Virus record (IMG/VR): IMGVR_UViG_3300010885_019590
Coordinates: 1 to 38,249 of that record
Reading direction: 5' to 3' (one strand)
DNA from: a virus
DNA: 38,249 nucleotides
Shown in pieces: positions 17,574-24,877 of this stretch (position 1 is the stretch's first letter; each line of letters begins with the position of its first letter). A program made the position numbers and the translations under genes. The notes beneath the pieces were generated by a model that saw nothing but the letters and a program-made list of their open reading frames with translations, had not been told where the DNA came from and searched no databases.

Positions 17574-18229
17574 TTGTCGAAGACGAACACGGACCAGTCA
17601 CCATCAGCCGGGGAGCAACGATAGAAGACACAGCCATCATTATTGGGCCAGCATTCATTGGCGAAGACGCATACATCGGGCACGGTGCCGTTATTGGAGC
17701 ACCGCCCCAGTATCGTGGCGTCTACCCATCCCCAGTAACCGGCAAGCGTTTCCACAGGGGAGTACGCGTTGGCAACGATGCTTGTGTCAGAGAACTTGTA
17801 CAGATTCATCAAGGCATTCTTTTCGAAACGTATGTTGGGGACGACACGCTACTAATGGCGGGGTGTCACATTGGTCACGATAGTGAAATTGGAAGCAACT
17901 GTAGCCTCGCCCCATTCTCCTTGCTTGCGGGTCATACGATTCTTTGTGATGGTGTGACGTTCGGGCAGGGAGTGATTACGCACCCGTGGGTAATCGTTGG
18001 AGAACACGCCATGATTGGCTTAAACAGTGGGGTTCTTGACGATGTTTTGCCGTATCAGAAAGTTGTTGGTTCTCCCGCTAAGTTGATTGGCAAGAACACT
18101 GGCGCAATGGGCATTCGGAAAGGGTGGGATCTTCACGATCTTGACACGGAAGTGGTAAAGCGGTATGTTGCTGTTCGAGTACGGCGAGACAATAATAAGA
18201 AACTAATGAAGGAGTTGATGGAGCGATGA
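17570..18229 (+). CDS. LpxA-like left-handed beta-helix acyltransferase
   Basis: 219 residues with hexapeptide repeats ([LIV]-G-x4) over residues 10-160, and the LpxA-type landmarks: VIGAPPQ at 41-47, ACVRELVQIHQG at 71-82, LLMAGCHIGHD at 94-104 and LPYQKVVGSPA at 160-170. H100 and H103 match the histidine pair near the LpxA active site (H122 and H125 in the E. coli enzyme). LpxA transfers an acyl chain from acyl carrier protein to UDP-GlcNAc; relatives acylate amino sugars. The C-terminal helix is basic. Finding it in a phage recombination operon is odd. If the host is an actinobacterium there is no lipid A, so a different sugar substrate is more likely. Confidence 0.82.
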   Translation: MIVEDEHGPVTISRGATIEDTAIIIGPAFIGEDAYIGHGAVIGAPPQYRGVYPSPVTGKRFHRGVRVGNDACVRELVQIHQGILFETYVGDDTLLMAGCHIGHDSEIGSNCSLAPFSLLAGHTILCDGVTFGQGVITHPWVIVGEHAMIGLNSGVLDDVLPYQKVVGSPAKLIGKNTGAMGIRKGWDLHDLDTEVVKRYVAVRVRRDNNKKLMKELMER

Positions 18230-19068
18230 CGAACATCCCGAATCGAGAAGTAAGCGCATCCAAGTTCAACACAGCGTTCGGACGCGCGGGTTGCGGCATG
18301 AAGTTCTACTATCGTTACATTGAGAAGGTTCGCGGCACAGTAGGCGCAAGTCTCCTCGCCGGCATAGCGTTCGATCAGGCCACACGCGCGTACCACGATA
18401 GTCTCATTGGCGATAAGCCTGTTGAGGATTACATGGATGTGTTTGCGCGCGAGTGGGAAAACCCCAATGAAGAGAGTCGTGACGGGGAACTGATTGCTTA
18501 CGACTTGTCTGAAGCGCCCGTAGATATCCTTGATCGTGGCGCAACGGCACTAAGGGCGTATGTTGACTCTACTGCTGGCATGGTCCCCATCGACACACAA
18601 GTGTTTGTCGAGCGAGAGTTCGAAGAGACAGACGCCAAACTCATCGGCTACATCGACCTTATTGAAGAGGTTGACGGTGGCGTGTGCGTGACGGACGTGA
18701 AGAGTAGTTTGTCTGGCAGGAAAAAGTGGACAGAAGCAGAAGCCGCGCGCGACGCACAGTTGGGAATCTATAGCATCCTTGCCGATGGTGACGTAAGGGC
18801 TGTCGGCTGGAGGCACGCTCGGCTTGGTGGCAAGATCGAGGTGGGCGCAACGCATGTTGCTACGCCTAACCGGGACACGGTACTTAGTCGGATCAGTGGT
18901 TGGATGAAAGACCTTGAGCACTGGTGTACCACTGGAGACTTTGCGCCAACCGGGTTGGATCGGGATGCTTGGGTTTGTTCGGCTAAGTATTGCGACTATT
19001 ACAATCGTTGTCCGCATGGAGCGGCAACACAGACAGTCATTCCGATGACTATTGGAGGAAGAAAATGA
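18226..19068 (+). CDS. PD-(D/E)XK nuclease with Fe-S type cysteines (Cas4/RecB-like exonuclease)
   Basis: 280 residues. The nuclease core shows D144 in GYIDLI, D157-V-K159 as the (D/E)XK element, and Q178 with LGIY as the following QxxxY-type motif. C23 near the N-terminus and C251, C256, C262 at the C-terminus give the one-plus-three cysteine arrangement that holds a 4Fe-4S cluster in Cas4 and AddB nucleases. It would resect DNA ends for the RecT-like protein encoded just upstream. ATGA overlaps occur on both sides, with the acyltransferase before and SSB after. Confidence 0.8.
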   Translation: MTNIPNREVSASKFNTAFGRAGCGMKFYYRYIEKVRGTVGASLLAGIAFDQATRAYHDSLIGDKPVEDYMDVFAREWENPNEESRDGELIAYDLSEAPVDILDRGATALRAYVDSTAGMVPIDTQVFVEREFEETDAKLIGYIDLIEEVDGGVCVTDVKSSLSGRKKWTEAEAARDAQLGIYSILADGDVRAVGWRHARLGGKIEVGATHVATPNRDTVLSRISGWMKDLEHWCTTGDFAPTGLDRDAWVCSAKYCDYYNRCPHGAATQTVIPMTIGGRK

Positions 19069-19439
19069 GTAGCATGTTTCAAGGCACGATCATTGGTCGC
19101 CTGACGCAAGACCCGGAACAGAAAGTCTCGTCGAGCGGGACGACCTACACTCGTCTGCGCTTGGCTTGGAACCACAAGAAGGACGAGCCGGGATACATCG
19201 ACGCAACCGTATTCGGTAAGACGGCAGAAGTTGCTGCGACATACTTGAAGAAGGGCAGTCACATCTGTCTTGCTGGTGCGCGTATCGAGTGGCGACAGTG
19301 GGAGAAGGACGGCGCAAAGTTCAGTGGTCACTCTCTCGTTGGTGGCGACCTGATTATGCTTGGTAAGAAGGACGACGACCAGTCCGCACAGGCATCGATT
19401 CCTAATCCCGCCGCATCCGATGACGATATTCCCTTCTGA
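19065..19439 (+). CDS. ssb: Single-stranded DNA-binding protein
   Basis: 124 residues. An OB fold covers residues 1-105: GTIIGRLTQDPE, then TRLRLAWN, then ATVFGKTAE and KKGSHICLAGARIEW, all typical of bacterial and phage SSB. The acidic tail ends in DDDIPF, the tip that recruits SSB-interacting proteins such as host recombination and replication enzymes. GGAGGAAG lies seven bases upstream. It would protect single strands made by the adjacent nuclease and loaded with the RecT-like protein. Confidence 0.93.
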   Translation: MSSMFQGTIIGRLTQDPEQKVSSSGTTYTRLRLAWNHKKDEPGYIDATVFGKTAEVAATYLKKGSHICLAGARIEWRQWEKDGAKFSGHSLVGGDLIMLGKKDDDQSAQASIPNPAASDDDIPF

Positions 19440-19879
19440 TGCGGGCGACAATCCTTATTGTCATAGCGTGCATTATCTGCATAATTCTCGCCCTGTTTTC
19501 GCCAGAGTTCGCCATGCCATCGACAAGACCATCACCAGCCACTAGGAACGACACTCTTTACCCGCCCCACTACAAGACGTTCATTGCTATCGCCAAGTGT
19601 GAGCAGCCGTCTCGTAATGGTGGCGGGTGGCACGGCATTGCGTGGCACCAAGAATACAATTGGAGTTTTCGTGGCGGAATGGGAATGACTGGTTTGAATT
19701 GGAGCGACTTCAAACGCAAGGGACAGCCGGACAACATGGCTAAGGCTAGTCCGGTTGAACAATTGTGGGCTGCATGGCGACTCTATAAATGGGCAAACAA
19801 GACGTATCCGGGCAATGGGTACACGGCGTGGCTATGCAGTCCACTCGTCGGTTTCTCCGGAGAGGGGACGTGGAAATGA
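19439..19879 (+). CDS. Secreted Rpf-like / transglycosylase-like cell-wall enzyme
   Basis: 146 residues. Residues 3-22 form a hydrophobic signal or anchor. The rest resembles the lysozyme-like resuscitation-promoting-factor domain: IAKCEQ with candidate catalytic E55, a glycine-rich turn with FRGGMGMTG, then SPVEQLWAAWRLY and GYTAWLCS. C54 and C133 can form the usual disulfide. Such enzymes cleave the glycan backbone of peptidoglycan and are characteristic of actinobacteria and their phages. It is unusual for it to sit between ssb and an oxidoreductase gene instead of in the lysis block; an early or long-term effect on the host wall is conceivable. Confidence 0.7.
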   Translation: MRATILIVIACIICIILALFSPEFAMPSTRPSPATRNDTLYPPHYKTFIAIAKCEQPSRNGGGWHGIAWHQEYNWSFRGGMGMTGLNWSDFKRKGQPDNMAKASPVEQLWAAWRLYKWANKTYPGNGYTAWLCSPLVGFSGEGTWK

Positions 19880-20802
19880 GAGTCATCCTCGTTGGCAATG
19901 GTTACTTCGGTTCGCTGTATCGCAAGCGAATGATGAGTAACCCGGAGTTCAAGGTCGTCGGCATTGTCGAGCCGAACTACGAGAACTTCAAGGACTTGCG
20001 TGGCGCTACCATCGGGCACGATTACGAGACGCTAGCGAAGAACGTTGAGCATGATGCTGTTGTGATCGCCACGCCGCCGTCTATGCACCGTAGCGTCGCG
20101 TATGCGGCGATGCTGAATGGAAAGCACGTCTTGTGTGCAAAGCCGGGGGCGCTCTGTATGGAGGACGTGTACTTCTTACATGGCGTCGCTAACTCTGTAG
20201 GTGTTTTCTTTATGGTGGACTACACGTCACTCTGGTCGCCAGAAAGCGACTTCATAGACCAGCAGATTGATGCAATGGTCGCAACACCAACAAGCATGAT
20301 GAGTGCAAGATTCGTATCAACCCCAGCAAAACAAGAGGGCGCTATCTGGGACTTGCTATGCCACGACGTAGCCCTCTATCACTACCACTTCTACCACGAG
20401 CGCCCCACAAGCGTCGAGTGCGAGACTAAGGGGAACGACACGACGGCACTTATCATTTCTGATAAGCGCGAAGTGGCGTACATGAAAGCATCATACGAAT
20501 CTAAAAGTCCACAAAAGAACATCACAATTGGCTTAGACGTGTCGGGGGGCATGACGAATCCGTACGTGAAGTTGCACTGGAACCAAGAGCAACGCTTTGT
20601 ATCTGTCCAGTCGCAGGGCAGGTCTGTTGACTTCTACTTCAAGCACGACCCCGACCCAATCACACTAGCCCTCAATCGTTTGCTGAAGGAAAGGTATATG
20701 GCAGTTGAACACCTTAGGCGTCACGCTTATGTGACAAGTATCCTGCACGCCATGCAACACTCCGCCAACAATGGTGGCCTTCGCGTTCGGCTCGGCTCGT
20801 GA
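19876..20802 (+). CDS. Gfo/Idh/MocA-family NAD(P)-dependent oxidoreductase
   Basis: 308 residues. The N-terminal Rossmann fold has GNGYFG at 7-12, VVIATPP at 62-68 and the CAKPG motif with K89-P90, equivalent to the EKP loop of this family. The C-terminal domain has WDLLCHDV with D158 and H162, in the position of the catalytic D...H pair. These enzymes oxidise sugars, often at C3 of a nucleotide sugar. The sequence is shortened compared with typical members of about 330-350 residues. ATGA overlap with the Rpf-like gene sets the start. With the LpxA-like gene nearby it suggests amino-sugar modification. Confidence 0.8.
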   Translation: MRVILVGNGYFGSLYRKRMMSNPEFKVVGIVEPNYENFKDLRGATIGHDYETLAKNVEHDAVVIATPPSMHRSVAYAAMLNGKHVLCAKPGALCMEDVYFLHGVANSVGVFFMVDYTSLWSPESDFIDQQIDAMVATPTSMMSARFVSTPAKQEGAIWDLLCHDVALYHYHFYHERPTSVECETKGNDTTALIISDKREVAYMKASYESKSPQKNITIGLDVSGGMTNPYVKLHWNQEQRFVSVQSQGRSVDFYFKHDPDPITLALNRLLKERYMAVEHLRRHAYVTSILHAMQHSANNGGLRVRLGS

Positions 20803-20927
20803 AGGTGTGGTGTGATACGTGTAACGCGGAAACATTATTGAACGCACGCAAAGTGTGCCTCTGGTGTGAAACGAAACTAACTACTAAGAACATTACAAAG
20901 GCTAAGATTGAGGATGCGCAACGATGA
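20799..20927 (+). CDS. Tiny zinc-ribbon protein, 42 aa
   Basis: GTG start overlapping the preceding stop and TGA overlapping the next ATG. The product has CDTC near the N-terminus and CLWC 14 residues later, enough to bind one zinc, followed by a Lys/Thr-rich tail. It resembles minimal zinc ribbons seen in phage early operons. Function unknown. Confidence 0.6.
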   Translation: MKVWCDTCNAETLLNARKVCLWCETKLTTKNITKAKIEDAQR

Positions 20928-21163
20928 GTGAATGGAAAGATATTAATGCGGAACTACAAGGCGCTGTCTTGGCTGCGGGAAATATGGTTACGGGTCTTGT
21001 TGTTGACGCTGACGAACTTCGTGTTCGTTACGAGGTTGGTAATGCGCAGCATAAAGATGCGTGGGAGGATTGGAATAAGAGTCGCTTCTTGCGAGAGGCG
21101 CACGAGGAGGTACTTGACTTGATTTTGTACCTCGCAATGATGCGGGTGGTGCACGGTGAGTGA
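20924..21163 (+). CDS. Small helical protein, MazG/dUTPase-like signature
   Basis: 79 residues. The C-terminal helix with REAHEEVLDLILYLAMM resembles the EExxD metal-binding helix of all-alpha NTP pyrophosphohydrolases (MazG/dimeric dUTPase group). The rest is too short to hold the full four-helix site, so it may be a shortened or accessory member. It overlaps both neighbours. Confidence 0.5.
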   Translation: MSEWKDINAELQGAVLAAGNMVTGLVVDADELRVRYEVGNAQHKDAWEDWNKSRFLREAHEEVLDLILYLAMMRVVHGE

Positions 21164-21365
21164 GCCGGTCGATTATTGGGCAAAAGCACACACGGTTGCG
21201 GCTGAGCACCTAGAGCAATGCCACCTATTTTGCACGGAAGAAAGCGAAGACGACCCGTCTTGCGCGCCTTTCTGTGGTTGTACCACCTGCGAAGTACGAG
21301 AAGTTTTGTATGCTGCGTACGATTATTTAGAAAAACACTTTGCCGAACAGAAAGAACAAGCATGA
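21156..21365 (+). CDS. Cysteine-rich small protein, 69 aa
   Basis: GTG start eight bases inside the previous gene. Between residues 23 and 46 are six cysteines (CHLFC, then SCAPFCGCTTC), followed by a helix. It probably binds metal. No family recognised. Confidence 0.6.
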   Translation: MSEPVDYWAKAHTVAAEHLEQCHLFCTEESEDDPSCAPFCGCTTCEVREVLYAAYDYLEKHFAEQKEQA

Positions 21366-21835
21366 GCAAACTTGCAGTAGGACTAGACGTAAGCCCTCTC
21401 CGTATCGGTTGGGCTGTCGTAACAGACGAACTAGAACCAACAGCACATGGCGTAATCCTATTCAAACCAAAAGAATGGGTCACTCCGGGAATGCGCGCAG
21501 AAGCAATGGAAGACGCGCTCGGAGACTTCAAGATCGACCACGTTGGCTCAGAAGCAGTGTTCGTTGGCATCAACAAACTAGGCAGCATTAGGGCAGCAAT
21601 GGCACTAGGACAAGTCGAAAGCATTGCCGACTACTTGTGGCCCGACTCTGACCAGAAAGTCCTTACCGCTACACAGTGGCGAGCAGCGTGTGGTATCAAA
21701 CAGGGCGGCAAAGAACCCGTCATGGAGTGGTCTACAAACATTTGCAAACAATACGAAATAGACGCACCGGAGAATCAAGATGCCGCAGACGCTATCGCCA
21801 TCGCATACGCAACAATTATCTGGCACCGTGGATGA
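21362..21835 (+). CDS. RuvC-like Holliday junction resolvase
   Basis: 157 residues with an RNase H-like fold. D9 in VGLDVSPLRIGWAV, E64 after a hydrophobic strand (SEAVFVG), then the helix LGSIRAAMALGQVESI, and D140/D143 in NQDAADAIAIA make the four acidic residues of RuvC-type resolvases. It would cut four-way junctions or branched replicating DNA before packaging. It fits with the annealing protein, nuclease and SSB upstream. ATGA overlap sets the start. Confidence 0.85.
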   Translation: MSKLAVGLDVSPLRIGWAVVTDELEPTAHGVILFKPKEWVTPGMRAEAMEDALGDFKIDHVGSEAVFVGINKLGSIRAAMALGQVESIADYLWPDSDQKVLTATQWRAACGIKQGGKEPVMEWSTNICKQYEIDAPENQDAADAIAIAYATIIWHRG

Positions 21836-22340
21836 GCACTGGCTCGACCGAGCAATAGAAGACAAACTCGGCGAAGTCATTGACAAGTATCGCGCACAAG
21901 GACAACCAGTCAACAGTGTTGGAGCGTTACGCATCCGCGTTGCCGCAGACATCAACGGGCTGCGCGGCGGCGCGGGCTGGGCAGCACTAAAACACAGGTA
22001 CGATCCGACACCAACCGTTGTCCTAGCGTGGTGCACGGCGTGCGACAAGCCACTTAGCAGAGGCGGCGTGTCTGCGTGGCTAGAGGACACGCGCGGATGG
22101 GTGTTCTGCTCAATCGAATGCCAACAAGACGACAAGCGCCACCCAATCCCATTCTCAGAGTTCAAGAGGAGAGTGAGAGATAAAGGCGAAGTGTCATCGA
22201 ACAGGCTCGACATCGTACAGGGACAACTCGTACTAGGCGAAAAGATCACAGTCACATGGGATCAAATCAAGAACCAAGGCAACCCCATTGATGATTCGAT
22301 TAGCATCATCAAGCCTGATGATGAGATTATCTGGGACTAG
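21828..22340 (+). CDS. Hypothetical zinc-binding protein
   Basis: 170 residues from GTG 21828, which overlaps the resolvase end by eight bases; an ATG at 21780 lies deeper in the resolvase and is less likely. The N-terminal 60 residues are helical. CTACDKPL near residue 70 and FCSIEC about 25 residues on form a treble-clef-like four-cysteine site. The C-terminal part is charged with a short acidic end. Function unknown; DNA or nucleotide metabolism by context. Confidence 0.65.
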   Translation: MDEHWLDRAIEDKLGEVIDKYRAQGQPVNSVGALRIRVAADINGLRGGAGWAALKHRYDPTPTVVLAWCTACDKPLSRGGVSAWLEDTRGWVFCSIECQQDDKRHPIPFSEFKRRVRDKGEVSSNRLDIVQGQLVLGEKITVTWDQIKNQGNPIDDSISIIKPDDEIIWD

Positions 22341-22349
22341 AACGTGTAG

Positions 22350-22364
22350 CATTTGTCACAAATG
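22350..22364. promoter_or_regulatory. Perfect palindrome, possible operator
   Basis: CATTTGT-C-ACAAATG is a 15-base perfect inverted repeat placed in a rare 44-base gap of an otherwise overlapping operon, just before a 25-residue membrane peptide gene. It could be a repressor site or a small hairpin. Confidence 0.45.
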
Positions 22365-22384
22365 GAGAATGGAAGGACAACGTA

Positions 22385-22462
22385 ATGCGAGACTTGATTT
22401 CTTACGGAATACTTGTAATACTCATCTTGTTCCTCACAACTAAAGCAGGAGGCAGAACATGA
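22385..22462 (+). CDS. 25-residue single-pass membrane peptide
   Basis: AAGGA lies seven bases upstream of the ATG. The product is one hydrophobic helix (ISYGILVILILFLTT) with a short basic tail. The TGA overlaps the next ATG. Such peptides can modulate host membrane proteins or lysis, but nothing here identifies a role. Confidence 0.5.
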   Translation: MRDLISYGILVILILFLTTKAGGRT

Positions 22463-22653
22463 CTGATTGGCTAAAAGAAGCAACAGTGTCGCTCGACAAA
22501 GCAATGGCACAATGGGAAGAGTTAGAGTGGATGGAAGGGTTGCCGGGTGGCGCGCGGTGTAGTACGGAAAAGCGCGTTCGCTGCGCTCTTCTTATAGCGT
22601 ATGAAGAGGGGCTAAATAACGCAAACCGGCAGCACAAGGAGAAGAACGCATGA
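22459..22653 (+). CDS. Hypothetical 64-residue helical protein
   Basis: AGGAGG lies upstream of the ATG and the ends overlap neighbours. Charged amphipathic helices, two cysteines, no known motif. Confidence 0.6.
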   Translation: MTDWLKEATVSLDKAMAQWEELEWMEGLPGGARCSTEKRVRCALLIAYEEGLNNANRQHKEKNA

Positions 22654-22940
22654 GCACCATCGTTGAACCATTGAGCCAATCGTCCTTGTATCGCACCATG
22701 TGGCGCAGCATCATGCACGCCACAGGTAACGAAGAAGCAACTGACGCAATCATGCTCAGCATCATCGACACCCACCCACACTTGTCTGAGGTGTGGGACA
22801 ACAACACTTGCCGATCCTGCAAAGCAATCCTCAGCGGACTCGACAAAGCAGAAGCATCGCCGTACTGTGAGTGTTGCCGCAGCATCGAAGACCCACCAGA
22901 ATACTACGACCGCAACATCAAAATGTACGGCGGCGAATAA
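22650..22940 (+). CDS. Hypothetical 96-residue zinc-ribbon protein
   Basis: The N-terminal half is helical. The second half has CRSC and CECC separated by about 15 residues, which should bind zinc. ATGA and TAATG overlaps tie it to both neighbours. Confidence 0.6.
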   Translation: MSTIVEPLSQSSLYRTMWRSIMHATGNEEATDAIMLSIIDTHPHLSEVWDNNTCRSCKAILSGLDKAEASPYCECCRSIEDPPEYYDRNIKMYGGE

Positions 22941-23065
22941 TGCTTAAGAAAACCATCGGCAAAAACAAGCAAGCCGCAGCCCTACAACGACGACTAGACC
23001 GCGCACACCTAAAAAGCACACGGGCTGCCGCTAGAGCACTGCAACCTAAACAACGCTGGTACTAA
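22940..23065 (+). CDS. Basic 41-residue peptide
   Basis: ATG overlaps the previous stop (TAATG). The product is very basic (Lys, Arg, Gln, Ala) and helical, suited to nucleic acid binding. The DNA here is strongly A/C-rich, as in the next gene. Confidence 0.5.
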   Translation: MLKKTIGKNKQAAALQRRLDRAHLKSTRAAARALQPKQRWY

Positions 23066-23068
23066 GCC

Positions 23069-23488
23069 GTGATCCGCACACGCCCCAAAGACACGGCAAG
23101 CGAAAACGAAATAGCCGAACTAATGGAAACCAAATGGAACTGCCAAGTCCACCGCACCGGATACCTCGACGCATGGGACTACACCGGCACCCAAAACGGA
23201 CGCACCGTCTTCATCGCAGAACTCAAAACCCGCAACAACCCCAGCACCCAATACCCCACCATCTACCTATCAGCACACAAATGGTTCCGCCTACTACAAG
23301 CATCAACCGGCCTAGACGTACCCGCAATCTTCATAGCACGCTTCACCAACACCATTCTCTACCAGCCCATCAACAAAATAGACGCTCGAAAAAGCACTAT
23401 GGCTGGACGCACCGACCGCACGGGCGCACCGAACGATTTGGAGTTGATGATCCTTGTTCCCATTAGTGACATGAGTTGCTTAGCGTGA
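23069..23488 (+). CDS. PD-(D/E)XK-type nuclease-like protein
   Basis: 139 residues starting with GTG. NEIAELMETKW is the leading helix, D37 in AWDYTGTQNG and E51-L-K53 in FIAELKTR form the D...ExK core, and a strand with IYLSAHKWFRL follows, as in VRR-NUC and Hjc-like folds. It could be a junction or structure-specific nuclease, or an inactive relative. It is the last gene of the recombination run. DNA composition is conspicuously A/C-rich, unlike the G/T-rich virion genes. Confidence 0.65.
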   Translation: MIRTRPKDTASENEIAELMETKWNCQVHRTGYLDAWDYTGTQNGRTVFIAELKTRNNPSTQYPTIYLSAHKWFRLLQASTGLDVPAIFIARFTNTILYQPINKIDARKSTMAGRTDRTGAPNDLELMILVPISDMSCLA

Positions 23489-23492
23489 GGAC

Positions 23493-23546
23493 TTGACGCG
23501 GCGCGTCGGCTAGGCGTATGCTTTCCCTGTAATCGAAATAAGGGAG
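23493..23546 (+). promoter_or_regulatory. Sigma70-type promoter and SD
   Basis: TTGACG at 23493-23498, an 18-base spacer, and TATGCT at 23517-23522 form a standard promoter. AGGGAG just downstream precedes the ATG at 23553. This is the clearest -35/-10 pair in the window and begins the small-gene block. Confidence 0.7.
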
Positions 23547-23552
23547 CACGTC

Positions 23553-24077
23553 ATGGGTACGGAACGGGTTACGTGGTACAGTGAGCGAACGGACGCACGC
23601 GCCTACGCATTGGAAGCGTGGGCATACGCAATGGCGCGGGGGGAATCGTTTGACGCATTCGATGCGGCGCACGATTACGCGGACGGTTGCAGTGCGGTTA
23701 TCTACTATTATCGTGCGCGGCAACTCTTCGATGATTCTAGCGACGTCTACAACCGTGAGGATGAGGTTTCCGACTATGTTGCCGCTGACGCATCGATCAA
23801 TGATCGAATTGCCGTGTGTGCTTATCTGGCGGTGCGCGATGCGTTTACGGAAGCGTGCGAAGAGTTGGCCGCTATTGAGGTGCCAACCGTGGCGCTACGT
23901 TGGCGCGATGGTGCCGGACTATTGGAAGTGGCTACGGAGTATGACGCCGAGCAGATTTTAGATAATCGATCTAGTCATCAGGCGCAACTCTACCCGGACG
24001 CGCCAACGGTAGACGAGTTGGAATCGGAACTAATCAGGCTAGGCACCATTGCGCTAGATCTGCGGGTCTCGGCATGA
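23553..24077 (+). CDS. Hypothetical acidic protein, 174 aa
   Basis: First gene of the block behind a strong promoter. Helical and acidic, with aromatic-rich segments (AYALEAWAYAMARGESFDAF and IYYYRARQLF). No cysteine cluster or membrane segment. Higher G+C than the virion genes. Acidic small early proteins of phages often bind host enzymes or mimic DNA, but there is no motif to claim that. Confidence 0.65.
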   Translation: MGTERVTWYSERTDARAYALEAWAYAMARGESFDAFDAAHDYADGCSAVIYYYRARQLFDDSSDVYNREDEVSDYVAADASINDRIAVCAYLAVRDAFTEACEELAAIEVPTVALRWRDGAGLLEVATEYDAEQILDNRSSHQAQLYPDAPTVDELESELIRLGTIALDLRVSA

Positions 24078-24433
24078 CCACCACTCATATATATTGGTAC
24101 TCGCCCGCCGATGGTTCGTGGGGGGGGTGCCCGGTGGAAGACTTGCTAGTGGTTGATTGCGACGCATTGTCGCTGATCGAACGCGCGATGATGGATCGCG
24201 CATTCGATAAAGATAATCAGGATTTATTCCGGTTTGCCATCGCCCGGGCTCATGATCGAATAAAAAAAGGAAAGGCAAAGACAATGACTAACGCCGAATG
24301 GGAAGCGCATCTGGTAATGGTTGCCTTGTGTCGTTCTCTAGGCTGGGACATCGAAACGGACAACGGCGGCAACCACGTTATCTATCCCGGGATCTGTGAC
24401 CCGTACTATTCGGAGGGCAGCGACAATGTCTGA
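24074..24433 (+). CDS. Hypothetical 119-residue protein, possibly two cistrons
   Basis: ATGA overlap with the preceding gene. The N-terminal part (IYWYSPADGSW) is followed by a run of eight G at 24120-24127. After a run of seven A (about 24260), AAAGG precedes an in-frame ATG at 24284, which could start a shorter 49-residue product (AEWEAHLVMVALCRSLGWDIE). The frame is intact as read. Function unknown. Confidence 0.55.
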   Translation: MTTTHIYWYSPADGSWGGCPVEDLLVVDCDALSLIERAMMDRAFDKDNQDLFRFAIARAHDRIKKGKAKTMTNAEWEAHLVMVALCRSLGWDIETDNGGNHVIYPGICDPYYSEGSDNV

Positions 24434-24677
24434 CGACATCGAAGATATGTGGAATCGATGCGACTGGATAGCGCCCGCTAACCATAAGCGCCCCGGCTTA
24501 TGCGACTACGTGCGTACGCTGCTAGACGTTGCAGAATCGCAACGGTTTATGTTGCATAGCCGCGAACGCTACGCCCTCATTTGTGTTGCCGATGAGGTTA
24601 TCGGAATGATGGAACGCGCGTTAGGGGCTGACGCCGTAGCAGAGGCAGAATCTTACCTACAGAATGGTGGTAAATAA
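24426..24677 (+). CDS. Hypothetical 83-residue protein
   Basis: Start overlaps the previous stop by eight bases. Acidic N-terminus, then helices (YALICVADEVIGMMERAL). No known motif. Its stop overlaps the following ATG (TAATG). Confidence 0.55.
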   Translation: MSDDIEDMWNRCDWIAPANHKRPGLCDYVRTLLDVAESQRFMLHSRERYALICVADEVIGMMERALGADAVAEAESYLQNGGK

Positions 24678-24877
24678 TGAGCAACTACAGGACGCACGCG
24701 GGAGACGTTTACAGCGAACGCGTAGACGGTAGCGGCGCTATCCGCGTCAGTGGTGAGGACGCGGAAGGCTACCGCGTAGAGATTGTCTATTACGGCTACA
24801 CGCGGCGCGAATCGGTAGCCATGTTTCGTCAGGATTCGCCCACGTACTGGCACCGCTTGACGGGTGGTGCAGTATGA
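24677..24877 (+). CDS. Hypothetical 66-residue beta-rich protein
   Basis: Short strands with many charged and aromatic residues (YRVEIVYYGYTRRESV). Overlaps both neighbours. No family recognised. Confidence 0.55.
   Translation: MSNYRTHAGDVYSERVDGSGAIRVSGEDAEGYRVEIVYYGYTRRESVAMFRQDSPTYWHRLTGGAV

Noticed and set aside
17570-18229. Calling the acyltransferase a lipid A biosynthesis enzyme
   Set aside because: The fold and histidines match LpxA, but no other lipid A gene is present and other evidence points to an actinobacterial host without lipid A.
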